Of a DNA stretch of 64,000 bases, positions 44,297 through 52,961 are shown piece after piece. How positions within the stretch are numbered: the first letter of the stretch is position 1; each line of letters begins with the position of its first letter. Made by a program: the position numbers and the translations under genes. The notes beneath the pieces are model-generated. The model saw nothing but the letters and a program-made list of their open reading frames with translations. It ran no database searches and had not been told where the DNA came from. The stretch comes from Hyphomicrobiales bacterium (GTDB lineage: Bacteria; Pseudomonadota; Alphaproteobacteria; Rhizobiales; Rhizobiaceae): the NCBI GenBank assembly GCA_900471515.1, contig UCFC01000030.1, positions 1 through 64,000 on the forward strand. Reading direction: 5' to 3'.

Positions 44297-47278
44297 GCAC
44301 GGCAAGAAGCCAACGAGCAATTTCAGATCACTTCGTTTCTGGATGGCGCCAATGCTGCCTATATCGAGCAGCTTTACGCCCGCTATGAAGACGATCCCAA
44401 CTCGGTCGACGACCAGTGGCGGTCCTTCTTCAAGGCGCTGGAGGACGATCCGAACGATGTGAAGAAGGCGGCCAAGGGCGCTTCCTGGCGCAAGAGGAAC
44501 TGGCCGCTGCAGGCAAGCGGCGATCTCGTCTCGGCGCTCGACGGCGACTGGGGCATCGTCGAAAAGGTCATCGAGACCAAGGTGAAGGCCAAGGCCGAAG
44601 CTGCCGGCCAGCCGGCCAGCACGACCGACGTGCTGCAGGCGACGCGCGATTCCGTCCGCGCCATCATGATGATCCGCGCCTATCGTATGCGCGGCCACCT
44701 TCATGCCAAGCTCGATCCGCTCGGCATCGCCGCTCCGGTCGAGGACTATCACGAGCTTTCGCCTGAAAATTACGGCTTCACGGAGGCCGACTACGATCGC
44801 AAGATCTTCATCGACAACGTGCTCGGCCTCGAATACGCGACCATCCGCGAGATGATCGAGATCCTCGAGCGCACCTATTGCTCGACGCTCGGCGTCGAAT
44901 TCATGCACATCTCCAATCCGGAAGAAAAGGCATGGATCCAGGAACGTATCGAAGGTCCGGACAAGGGCGTTGCCTTTTCGGCCGAAGGCAAGAAGGCGAT
45001 CCTCGCCAAGCTCGTCGAAGCCGAGGGCTACGAACAGTTCCTCGACGTCAAGTTCAAGGGCACCAAGCGTTTCGGCCTCGACGGCGGTGAATCGCTGATC
45101 CCGGCGCTGGAACAGATCCTGAAGCGCGGCGGTTCTCTCGGCCTCAAGGAAGCCGTGTTCGGCATGGCCCATCGCGGCCGCCTGAACGTGCTCTCCCAGG
45201 TCATGGGCAAGCCGCACCGCGCCATCTTCCACGAATTCAAGGGCGGCTCCTACGCACCGGACGAAGTCGAAGGTTCCGGCGACGTGAAGTACCATCTCGG
45301 TGCTTCCTCCGACCGTGAATTCGACGGCAACAAGGTGCACGTCTCGCTGACGGCCAACCCGTCGCATCTCGAAATCGTCGACCCCGTCGTCATGGGCAAG
45401 GCGCGCGCCAAGCAGGATATGAGCGCCACCGTCTGGGACGGCGACATCATTCCGCTGTCCGAACGCGCCAAGGTTCTGCCGCTGCTGATCCACGGCGACG
45501 CGGCCTTTGCCGGCCAGGGCGTCATCGCCGAAATCCTCGGTCTCTCGGGTCTGCGCGGCCATCGCGTCGCCGGCACGATGCACGTCATCATCAACAACCA
45601 GATCGGCTTCACCACGAACCCGGCCTTCTCGCGCTCGTCGCCCTATCCGTCCGACGTCGCCAAGATGATCGAGGCGCCGATCCTGCACGTCAACGGCGAC
45701 GATCCGGAAGCCGTCGTCTATGCAGCCAAGATCGCGACCGAATTCCGCATGAAGTTCCACAAGCCTGTTGTGGTCGACATGTTCTGCTATCGCCGCTACG
45801 GCCACAACGAGGGCGACGAGCCGTCCTTCACCCAGCCGAAGATGTACAAGGTCATCCGCGGCCACAAGACGGTTCTGCAGCTCTATGCGGAACGTCTCGT
45901 TCGCGAAGGCCTTCTTACCGACGGCGAAGTCGAGAAGATGAAGGCCGACTGGCGCGCCCATCTCGAGCAGGAATTCGAGGCCGGCCAGCATTACAAGCCG
46001 AACAAGGCCGACTGGCTGGACGGTGAGTGGTCCGGCCTGCGCACGGCAGACAATGGCGACGAACAGCGCCGCGGCAAGACCGCCGTGCCGATGAAGACGC
46101 TCAAGGATATCGGCCGCAAGCTGTCGGAGATCCCCGAGGGCTTCAACGCGCACCGCACGATCCAGCGCTTCATGGAAAACCGCGCCAATATGATCCAGAG
46201 CGGCGAAGGCCTGGACTGGGCGATGGCGGAAGCGCTTGCTTTCGGTTCGCTCGTGGTCGAGGGCCACAAGATCCGCCTGTCCGGCCAGGATTGCGAGCGC
46301 GGCACCTTCTCGCAGCGCCATTCGGTTCTCTACGATCAGGAAACCGAAGAACGTTACATCCCGCTCGCCAACCTGTCGCCGACTCAGGCTCGTTACGAAG
46401 TCATCAACTCGATGCTTTCGGAAGAAGCCGTTCTCGGCTTCGAATACGGCTATTCGCTGGCTCGCCCGAACGCGCTGACGCTCTGGGAAGCCCAGTTCGG
46501 CGATTTCGCGAACGGTGCGCAGGTCGTCTTCGACCAGTTCATCTCGTCGGGCGAACGCAAGTGGCTGCGCATGTCGGGTCTCGTCTGCCTGCTGCCGCAC
46601 GGCTACGAAGGACAGGGTCCGGAACATTCGTCGGCCCGTCTGGAGCGTTATCTTCAGCTCTGCGCCGAGGATAACATGCAGGTCGCCAATGTTACGACGC
46701 CGGCGAACTACTTCCACATCCTGCGCCGCCAGCTGAAGCGCGACTTCCGCAAGCCGCTGATCCTGATGACGCCGAAGTCGCTGCTGCGCCACAAGCGCGC
46801 TGTCTCGACGCTTGCCGAACTGGCCGGCGAATCCTCCTTCCACCGTCTCCTGTGGGACGATGCGGAGGTCATCAAGGACGGTCCGATCAAGCTGCAGAAG
46901 GATGCCAAGATCCGTCGCGTCGTCATCTGCACCGGCAAGGTCTATTACGACCTGCTGGAAGAGCGCGAAAAGCGCGGCATCGACGACATCTACCTGCTGC
47001 GCATCGAGCAGCTCTATCCGTTCCCGGCCAAGGCGCTCATCAACGAGCTGTCCCGCTTCCGGAATGCAGAGATGGTCTGGTGCCAGGAAGAGCCGAAGAA
47101 CATGGGCGCCTGGTCGTTCATCGACCCGTATCTGGAATGGGTGCTGGCCCATATCGATGCAAAGTACCAGCGCGTTCGTTACACCGGTCGCCCGGCAGCC
47201 GCCTCGCCGGCAACGGGCCTGATGTCCAAGCATCTGTCGCAGCTTGCCGCGTTCCTCGAGGATGCGCTGGGCGGCTAA
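44294..47278 (+). CDS. sucA: 2-oxoglutarate dehydrogenase E1 component
   Basis: 994 residues from the ATG at 44294 (MARQEANEQFQITSFLDGAN); the frame remains open upstream but is not conserved-looking. Features: E1 N-terminal E2-docking segment, FGMAHRGRLNVL with active-site His, thiamine-diphosphate region HGDAAFAGQG, and transketolase-like C-terminal half. It decarboxylates 2-oxoglutarate and succinylates SucB lipoate. Confidence 0.98.
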   Translation: MARQEANEQFQITSFLDGANAAYIEQLYARYEDDPNSVDDQWRSFFKALEDDPNDVKKAAKGASWRKRNWPLQASGDLVSALDGDWGIVEKVIETKVKAKAEAAGQPASTTDVLQATRDSVRAIMMIRAYRMRGHLHAKLDPLGIAAPVEDYHELSPENYGFTEADYDRKIFIDNVLGLEYATIREMIEILERTYCSTLGVEFMHISNPEEKAWIQERIEGPDKGVAFSAEGKKAILAKLVEAEGYEQFLDVKFKGTKRFGLDGGESLIPALEQILKRGGSLGLKEAVFGMAHRGRLNVLSQVMGKPHRAIFHEFKGGSYAPDEVEGSGDVKYHLGASSDREFDGNKVHVSLTANPSHLEIVDPVVMGKARAKQDMSATVWDGDIIPLSERAKVLPLLIHGDAAFAGQGVIAEILGLSGLRGHRVAGTMHVIINNQIGFTTNPAFSRSSPYPSDVAKMIEAPILHVNGDDPEAVVYAAKIATEFRMKFHKPVVVDMFCYRRYGHNEGDEPSFTQPKMYKVIRGHKTVLQLYAERLVREGLLTDGEVEKMKADWRAHLEQEFEAGQHYKPNKADWLDGEWSGLRTADNGDEQRRGKTAVPMKTLKDIGRKLSEIPEGFNAHRTIQRFMENRANMIQSGEGLDWAMAEALAFGSLVVEGHKIRLSGQDCERGTFSQRHSVLYDQETEERYIPLANLSPTQARYEVINSMLSEEAVLGFEYGYSLARPNALTLWEAQFGDFANGAQVVFDQFISSGERKWLRMSGLVCLLPHGYEGQGPEHSSARLERYLQLCAEDNMQVANVTTPANYFHILRRQLKRDFRKPLILMTPKSLLRHKRAVSTLAELAGESSFHRLLWDDAEVIKDGPIKLQKDAKIRRVVICTGKVYYDLLEEREKRGIDDIYLLRIEQLYPFPAKALINELSRFRNAEMVWCQEEPKNMGAWSFIDPYLEWVLAHIDAKYQRVRYTGRPAAASPATGLMSKHLSQLAAFLEDALGG

Positions 47279-47295
47279 CAAAAAGGAGAGGCGCG

Positions 47296-47613
47296 ATGGC
47301 ATATTTCTTCATGAGACTTGTACCGCCGCGCCCCACTTTCCCGCATGACGGGACCGGGGAGGAGATGGCGGCGATGAAGCGCCATGCCGAATATTGGCAC
47401 CAGAACGCTCTTGCGGGATCGGCGGCTGTCGTCGGTCCCGTCTTCGAGGGTGAAGGGGCTTTCGGCATCGCGATCGTCGAGGTTGCGGATCAGGCGGCAG
47501 CGCAGGCGCTTGCCGATGCGGACCCGATCATCACTTCCGGCTTCGGTTTCCGTTTCGATGTCTTGCCAATGCCCTCAATCATTTTCCGGCCGCAGGCCGG
47601 TACCGCTACCTAA
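47296..47613 (+). CDS. YciI-like protein between sucA and sucB
   Basis: 105 residues with a very good ribosome site AAAAGGAGAG. MAYFFMRLVPPRPTFPHDGTGEEMAAMKRHAEYW and VVGPVFEGEGAFGIAIVEV follow the YciI ferredoxin-like pattern (His in the first helix, G-P in the loop). It is unlike the YciI at 32554 in sequence. Its place between the E1 and E2 genes of one complex suggests co-expression; function unknown. Confidence 0.82.
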   Translation: MAYFFMRLVPPRPTFPHDGTGEEMAAMKRHAEYWHQNALAGSAAVVGPVFEGEGAFGIAIVEVADQAAAQALADADPIITSGFGFRFDVLPMPSIIFRPQAGTAT

Positions 47614-47644
47614 CACGATAACAAGCACAATCAGGATTTGAACA

Positions 47645-48892
47645 ATGGCCACAGAAATCCGCGTTCCAACACTCGGTGAATCCGTCAGCGAGGCAACCGT
47701 CGGCACCTGGTTCAAGAAGGTCGGCGACGCCGTGAAGGCCGACGAGCCCATTCTCGAGCTTGAAACCGACAAGGTGACCATCGAAGTTCCGGCTCCGACC
47801 TCCGGCACGCTTTCGGAAATCGTCGCCCAGGCTGGCGAGACCGTGGGCCTTGGCGCGCTTCTCGGCCAGATCGCTGCAGGTGCGGCCGCCGCTGCCGCTC
47901 CTGCCGCCGCAGCCCCGGCCGCTGCACCCGCCGCTCCGGCTCCGACGCCTGCAGCCCCGGCCGCTGCCGCGGCTGTTCCGGCCGCCTCCGTATCGTCCAT
48001 GCCGCCGGCTCCGGCAGCGGCAAAGATGCTCGCAGAAAACAATCTCTCGGCCGATCAGGTCGACGGCTCCGGCAAGCGTGGCCAGGTCCTGAAGGGCGAT
48101 GTCATCGCCGCCGTCGCCAAGGCTGCGGCCGCTCCGGCTGCTGCCCCGGCGGCACCTGTTGCGGCGCGCGGCCCGTCGACCGTCGAGGATGCCGCTCGCG
48201 AAGAGCGCGTGAAGATGACCCGCCTGCGCCAGACGATCGCCAAGCGCCTGAAGGATGCACAGAACACGGCTGCCATGCTGACCACCTATAACGAGGTGGA
48301 CATGAAGGCCGTCATGGACCTGCGCAACAAGTACAAGGATGTCTTCGAGAAGAAGCATGGCGTGAAGCTCGGCTTCATGGGCTTCTTCACCAAGGCCGTC
48401 ACGCACGCGCTCAAGGAACTGCCGGCCGTCAACGCCGAGATCGACGGCACCGACATCATCTACAAGAACTACTGCCATGTCGGCATGGCCGTCGGCACGG
48501 ACAAGGGCCTCGTCGTCCCGGTCATCCGTGACGCTGACCAGATGTCGATCGCCGAAATCGAGAAGGAACTCGGCCGCCTCGCCAAGGCAGCCCGTGACGG
48601 CTCGCTCTCCATGGCCGAAATGCAGGGCGGCACCTTCACCATCACCAACGGCGGCGTCTACGGTTCGCTCATGTCCTCGCCGATCCTCAACGCACCGCAG
48701 TCGGGCATTCTCGGCATGCACAAGATCCAGGAGCGTCCGGTCGCCATCGGCGGTCAGGTCGTCATCCGCCCGATGATGTATCTGGCGCTCTCCTACGATC
48801 ACCGCATCGTCGACGGCAAGGAAGCCGTGACCTTCCTCGTGCGCGTCAAGGAAAGCCTGGAAGATCCGGAACGTCTGGTTCTGGACCTCTAA
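47645..48892 (+). CDS. sucB: Dihydrolipoyllysine-residue succinyltransferase (E2)
   Basis: 415 residues. One lipoyl domain (1-77) with lipoyl-Lys43 in ETDKVTIEV, a long Ala/Pro linker (about 79-120), a peripheral-subunit-binding domain (about 120-155) and the acyltransferase domain ending in the catalytic SYDHRIVDGKEA. It forms the 24-mer core of the 2-oxoglutarate dehydrogenase complex. Confidence 0.98.
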   Translation: MATEIRVPTLGESVSEATVGTWFKKVGDAVKADEPILELETDKVTIEVPAPTSGTLSEIVAQAGETVGLGALLGQIAAGAAAAAAPAAAAPAAAPAAPAPTPAAPAAAAAVPAASVSSMPPAPAAAKMLAENNLSADQVDGSGKRGQVLKGDVIAAVAKAAAAPAAAPAAPVAARGPSTVEDAAREERVKMTRLRQTIAKRLKDAQNTAAMLTTYNEVDMKAVMDLRNKYKDVFEKKHGVKLGFMGFFTKAVTHALKELPAVNAEIDGTDIIYKNYCHVGMAVGTDKGLVVPVIRDADQMSIAEIEKELGRLAKAARDGSLSMAEMQGGTFTITNGGVYGSLMSSPILNAPQSGILGMHKIQERPVAIGGQVVIRPMMYLALSYDHRIVDGKEAVTFLVRVKESLEDPERLVLDL

Positions 48893-48907
48893 GCGGAGCG
48901 ATCTGCC

Positions 48908-49645
48908 ATGCGAGACCGGATCATGCGAGCGGCAGGCGCGGCACTCTGCGCCACGGCTACCTTCATGCCGGTCTCGGCTCTTGCCTTCGACGTGAACAAG
49001 GCGAGCAGCAATTTCGACCTCGTGTCGCTCAGCGATGCGGAGCTTTCCGCACGCTCCGTCAAGACCGTCGACATAGGCAATGTCGAACTCACCTCGGGCC
49101 GTATCGTTGCTGCCGATCCGCTGGCGCAGCCAGACCGGCAGGCCCTGGCAAGAACGGTTCCTGCCGGGGACTACCCGGTGCGGCTCTATGAGGCTGCCGG
49201 GCGGGTAGCCGCGGCCAGCATGCGCTTCGGCGAGGGGAGGCCCGATCACTGGGAGCTTGCCACTCTTCCAGGCCAGGATGTCGCCACGCTGAAGGATGAC
49301 GAGATTTTCGGCTATCCCGTCGATGCCGGCCTCGGCAGTTACATGGATGCCGATACGCTTGCCCTCATCGAGGAACGCGAGCAGCAGGCGCAAAAGCCGG
49401 ATTCCGACGTGAACTATTACGACGACGTGCTCGCATCGGAACTCGACGCCAACAAGGGCGCCTATGACCTGCACCGCCCGGTCGCCGGCAAGAAGGGCAA
49501 CGTCGCGATCTTCTGGAGCGGCTGGGGCGACGGCTTCTATCCGGTCTTCTGGGGGATGGACAGAGACGAGCATCCGCTGGTGCTGCTCACGGACTTCCAG
49601 GTCATCGAGCATGCCGACGGGCGCAGAGAGCCGAGCCACCAATGA
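48908..49645 (+). CDS. DUF4241 domain secreted protein
   Basis: 245 residues with a signal peptide (about 1-26, ending ALAFD). The rest matches the DUF4241 pattern: PAGDYPVRLYEAAGRVAAASMRF, LPGQD, FGYPVDAGLGSYMD, and a final VAIFWSGWGDGFYPVFWG. Function is unknown. Starts 15 bp after sucB and overlaps the next gene by ATGA, so it is probably in the suc-lpd operon although its product leaves the cytoplasm. Confidence 0.8.
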   Translation: MRDRIMRAAGAALCATATFMPVSALAFDVNKASSNFDLVSLSDAELSARSVKTVDIGNVELTSGRIVAADPLAQPDRQALARTVPAGDYPVRLYEAAGRVAAASMRFGEGRPDHWELATLPGQDVATLKDDEIFGYPVDAGLGSYMDADTLALIEEREQQAQKPDSDVNYYDDVLASELDANKGAYDLHRPVAGKKGNVAIFWSGWGDGFYPVFWGMDRDEHPLVLLTDFQVIEHADGRREPSHQ

Positions 49646-50169
49646 ACGCGGCAGGACTGAGGCGGACAAAAAGGAAGGGGCTGGCCGCGATTGCGATCGC
49701 CACGCTTTCCTGTGCGCCGGTTTCTGCGATCGCCGCCGAGTGCAAGCAGGCTCAGGCGATTTACGGAGACCGTGACGACGCTTATGAACTGCGGTTCTCG
49801 CCGATTACCTCCGAAGCCATGACGTCGAGCCACCGGTTCAGGCTCAGCGCGCTCAAAACCCCTGTCGTCATGGATGGTTATGTCATGGCGTCAGACGACC
49901 CGGCGCGGACCATGGGCATGGTGCTGTTCAATTGTCCGGACGGCGACGTTACCGGGGCCGATCTCGACGCCTGCACGGTCTGGCAGGGATTTATCTATCG
50001 CACGAGCGAAGGTGGGCTCGATAACCTCCAGTCCGGTGACAGTCCGGCAGCCGACAGAATCGTCTTTCCGGGTCTCGGTCCGGCGGTCCGCCAGTCGTCT
50101 GCCTGGGGTGAGGGCAAGGCAGAGGTTGCACCCTGGGATGTCCTCGATTTGAAGGGATGCGCACAATGA
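49642..50169 (+). CDS. Hypothetical secreted protein in the suc-lpd operon
   Basis: 175 residues with a basic N-terminus and signal peptide ending near AIAAE (about 31-33). The mature part has Cys34 and three later cysteines (FNCPDG, LDACTV, LKGCAQ), suited to two disulphides. No domain recognised. ATGA overlaps on both sides tie it to the DUF4241 gene and to the SDR gene. Confidence 0.75.
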   Translation: MNAAGLRRTKRKGLAAIAIATLSCAPVSAIAAECKQAQAIYGDRDDAYELRFSPITSEAMTSSHRFRLSALKTPVVMDGYVMASDDPARTMGMVLFNCPDGDVTGADLDACTVWQGFIYRTSEGGLDNLQSGDSPAADRIVFPGLGPAVRQSSAWGEGKAEVAPWDVLDLKGCAQ

Positions 50170-50918
50170 CCGACGGTCCCGTCCTGCTTGTTACCGGCGG
50201 CAGTCGTGGCATTGGCGCGGCTGCCTGCCTTGTCGCTGCGCGTCATGGCTGGCGCGTTGCGGTGAACTACGCTTTGAACGAGGCGGCGGCGAACTCCGTC
50301 GTTTCCGAGATCAAGAAGGCCGGTGGTGATGCGATCGCCATCAAGGGCGATGTCGGCAATGCCGGCGATATCGTCTCGATGTTTGCGGCAGTCGACAGTC
50401 ATTTCGGGCGTCTGGACGGGCTTGTGAACAATGCCGGTGTCGTCGACCGCGTTGCGCGTGTCGATGAAATGTCGGCCGAGCGCCTCGAACGGATGATGCG
50501 GATCAACGTCACCGGCTCGATCCTTTGCGCCGGCGAGGCGGTGCGGCGCATGTCGACCGCCCATGGCGGCAAGGGCGGCGCGATCGTCAACATCTCGTCC
50601 ATGGCGGCCGTCATCGGCGGACCGGCGCAATATGTCGATTACGCCGCATCCAAGGCCGCCATCGACAGTTTCACGATCGGGCTTTCCAAGGAAGTCGCGG
50701 CCGAAGGCATCAGGGTGAATGCGATCCGGCCCGGCATCATCGAAACGGATATTCATGCCTCCGGCGGACAGCCGGACAGGCCGAAAGAAATGGCTTCATC
50801 GATCCCGATGAGGCGAACCGGACAGGCGCAAGAGGTGGCCGACGCGATCGTCTATCTGCTCTCGCCTTCGGCATCCTACATAACAGGCGCGATCCTCAAT
50901 GTGAGCGGCGGGCGCTAG
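50166..50918 (+). CDS. SDR family oxidoreductase
   Basis: 250 residues from the ATG at 50166, overlapping the preceding stop. TGGSRGIG (about 10-17), NNAG, VNISSMAAV with catalytic Ser, and YVDYAASKAA (Tyr-x3-Lys); C-terminal GAILNVSGGR typical of FabG-like SDRs. Substrate unknown. It immediately precedes lpdA. Confidence 0.9.
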   Translation: MTDGPVLLVTGGSRGIGAAACLVAARHGWRVAVNYALNEAAANSVVSEIKKAGGDAIAIKGDVGNAGDIVSMFAAVDSHFGRLDGLVNNAGVVDRVARVDEMSAERLERMMRINVTGSILCAGEAVRRMSTAHGGKGGAIVNISSMAAVIGGPAQYVDYAASKAAIDSFTIGLSKEVAAEGIRVNAIRPGIIETDIHASGGQPDRPKEMASSIPMRRTGQAQEVADAIVYLLSPSASYITGAILNVSGGR

Positions 50919-50942
50919 TCAATAACGCAAAGGGAAAAAGCA

Positions 50943-52346
50943 ATGTCCTATGATGTGATTGTTATCGGAACCGGCCCCGGCGGCTATGTCGCGGCAATCA
51001 AGGCCGCCCAGCTCGGCCTCAAGGTCGCGGTCGTGGAAAAGCGCGCCACTTACGGCGGCACCTGCCTGAATGTCGGCTGCATCCCCTCCAAGGCGCTGCT
51101 GCATGCTTCCGAAATGTTCCATGCGACGCATCATATGGAAGAACTCGGCATCGAGGTCGCGGCTCCGAAGCTCAACCTCGACAAGATGCTGGCGCACAAG
51201 GACGCGACGGTGAAGTCCAACGTCGACGGCGTTGCCTTCCTCTTCAAGAAGAACAAGATCGATGCCTTCCACGGCACCGGCAAGATCGTTTCCGCCGGCA
51301 AGGTTTCCGTGACTGCCGAAGACGGCACGGTTCAGCAGATCGAAGGCAAGAACATCGTCATTGCCACGGGCTCTGACGTCGCCGGCATTCCGGGCGTCAA
51401 GGTCGATATCGACGAGAAGGTCATCGTCTCCTCGACCGGCGCCATCGCGCTGGAGAAGGTGCCGGAAACGATGATCGTCGTCGGCGGCGGTGTCATCGGC
51501 CTGGAACTCGGCTCGGTCTGGTCGCGCCTCGGCGCCAAGGTCACGGTCATCGAATTCCTCGACAAAATCCTCGGCGCCATGGATGCCGACGTTTCCAAGC
51601 AGTTCCAGCGCATGCTCGGCAAGCAGGGCATCGACATCAACCTCAGCTCCAAGGTGACGGGCGTCGAAAAGGGCGGCAAGGGTGCCAAGGTAACGTTTGA
51701 ACCGGTAGCAGGCGGTGCTGCCCAGACGCTCGAAGCCGATGTCGTCCTCATCTCCACGGGCCGCATCCCCTACACGGCCGGCCTCGGCCTGGAAGAAGCC
51801 GGCGTCAAGCTCGACAATCGCGGCCGCGTCGAAATCGATGGTCACTTCAAGACCAATGTCGAGGGCATCTATGCGATCGGCGACGTCGTGAAGGGTCCGA
51901 TGCTGGCGCACAAGGCTGAAGACGAAGGCGTGGCGCTTGCCGAAATCCTCGCCGGCCAGCACGGCCATGTGAACTATGACGTCATTCCGAGCGTCGTCTA
52001 CACGCAGCCGGAAGTCGCGTCCGTCGGCAAGACCGAGGAAGAGCTGAAGGCTGCAGGCATCGCCTACAAGGTCGGCAAGTTCCCGTTCTCGGCCAATGGC
52101 CGCGCCCGCGCCATGCTGGCAACGGACGGTTTCGTGAAGATCCTGTCGGACAAGGAAACCGATCGCGTGCTTGGCGGCCACATCGTCGGCTTCGGCGCCG
52201 GCGAGATGATCCACGAGATCGCCGTATTGATGGAGTTCGGCGGCTCGGCCGAAGACCTCGGCCGTACGTGCCATGCGCATCCGACCATGTCGGAAGCCGT
52301 GAAGGAAGCGGCGCTCGCCGCCTTCTTCAAGCCGATCCATATGTAA
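50943..52346 (+). CDS. lpdA: Dihydrolipoyl dehydrogenase (E3)
   Basis: 467 residues. FAD motif GTGPGGYVAAIKAA (9-22), redox disulphide Cys41-Cys46 in GGTCLNVGCIPS, NAD motif VVGGGVIGLELGSVW, and active-site His in THAHPT-like TCHAHPTMSEA. It reoxidises dihydrolipoamide of SucB and ends the suc-lpd gene string before a strong terminator. Confidence 0.98.
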   Translation: MSYDVIVIGTGPGGYVAAIKAAQLGLKVAVVEKRATYGGTCLNVGCIPSKALLHASEMFHATHHMEELGIEVAAPKLNLDKMLAHKDATVKSNVDGVAFLFKKNKIDAFHGTGKIVSAGKVSVTAEDGTVQQIEGKNIVIATGSDVAGIPGVKVDIDEKVIVSSTGAIALEKVPETMIVVGGGVIGLELGSVWSRLGAKVTVIEFLDKILGAMDADVSKQFQRMLGKQGIDINLSSKVTGVEKGGKGAKVTFEPVAGGAAQTLEADVVLISTGRIPYTAGLGLEEAGVKLDNRGRVEIDGHFKTNVEGIYAIGDVVKGPMLAHKAEDEGVALAEILAGQHGHVNYDVIPSVVYTQPEVASVGKTEEELKAAGIAYKVGKFPFSANGRARAMLATDGFVKILSDKETDRVLGGHIVGFGAGEMIHEIAVLMEFGGSAEDLGRTCHAHPTMSEAVKEAALAAFFKPIHM

Positions 52347-52370
52347 GATTAAATATCAGCAATCATTCAT

Positions 52371-52407
52371 AATGCCGCTTGCTTTCGAGCCAGCGGCATT
52401 TTTATTT
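52371..52407 (+). terminator. Intrinsic terminator of the suc-lpd operon
   Basis: AATGCCGCT (52371-52379) pairs over 9 bp with AGCGGCATT (52392-52400), then TTTTATTT. It begins 24 bp after lpdA. Confidence 0.88.
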
Positions 52408-52448
52408 GGTGGGCAAGCTTCGCTAACTCTTTGACGAAAGCCAAGAAA

Positions 52449-52949
52449 ATGAATGATCGCGTTGTCGTCGGCTATAGTCTCTCCCAGCGTTTCCTTCACT
52501 GGGCAACCGTGCTCCTGGTTCTCTTCAATCTTCTTTTGCCCGATGGCATGAATGCCTGGTACCGGATTGTCCGCCGTGGCGGCATGCCTTCGCCGGAGCA
52601 GATTGCCTCAGCCAATATCCACGCCTATGTCGGGATCGCAATCCTGCTCGTGACGATCATCAGGCTCGGCCTGCGTTTCGTGCAGGGCGTGCCGTCGGAA
52701 GCCGCAGACGAGCCGGCGACACTTCGGCTCGCTGCGCGGCTTGTGCATGCGAGCCTCTATCTGCTGCTGCTTGCCCTGCCGGTTTCAGGCATTGCCACCT
52801 ATTATTTCGGTGTCGATGCGGCGGGTTCGCTGCATGCCGATGTGCTGAAGCTCATCCTGTGGATCGTTATCGCCGCGCATGTCCTCGGTGCTCTGGCCCA
52901 CCAGTTTTACTGGAAGACGGATGTCTTGCGGCGGATGACAGTCGGTTAA
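52449..52949 (+). CDS. Cytochrome b561 family protein
   Basis: 166 residues from the ATG at 52449 (TTG at 52431 is an alternative). Four membrane helices with histidines at helix ends: RFLHWATV, NIHAYVGI, and AHVLGALAHQFYW, the di-haem ligand set of bacterial CybB-like proteins that move electrons between quinol and periplasmic acceptors. Convergent with the TraB/GumN gene 12 bp away. Confidence 0.9.
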   Translation: MNDRVVVGYSLSQRFLHWATVLLVLFNLLLPDGMNAWYRIVRRGGMPSPEQIASANIHAYVGIAILLVTIIRLGLRFVQGVPSEAADEPATLRLAARLVHASLYLLLLALPVSGIATYYFGVDAAGSLHADVLKLILWIVIAAHVLGALAHQFYWKTDVLRRMTVG

Positions 52950-52961
52950 GGCTTCAGGTGA

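Noticed and set aside
44261..47302. 1013-codon minus-strand frame opposite sucA
   Set aside because: Same codon-bias artefact, with composition rich in Asp, Arg, Gly, Val and His and no protein-like motif.
47880..48000. Simple GC-rich repeat in sucB that looks like tandem repeat DNA
   Set aside because: It encodes the flexible Ala-Pro linker expected between lipoyl and binding domains of E2.
47606..49669. 687-codon minus-strand frame opposite sucB and the DUF4241 gene
   Set aside because: Antisense artefact; includes long His/Arg/Gly-rich stretches from the Ala-Pro linker of SucB.
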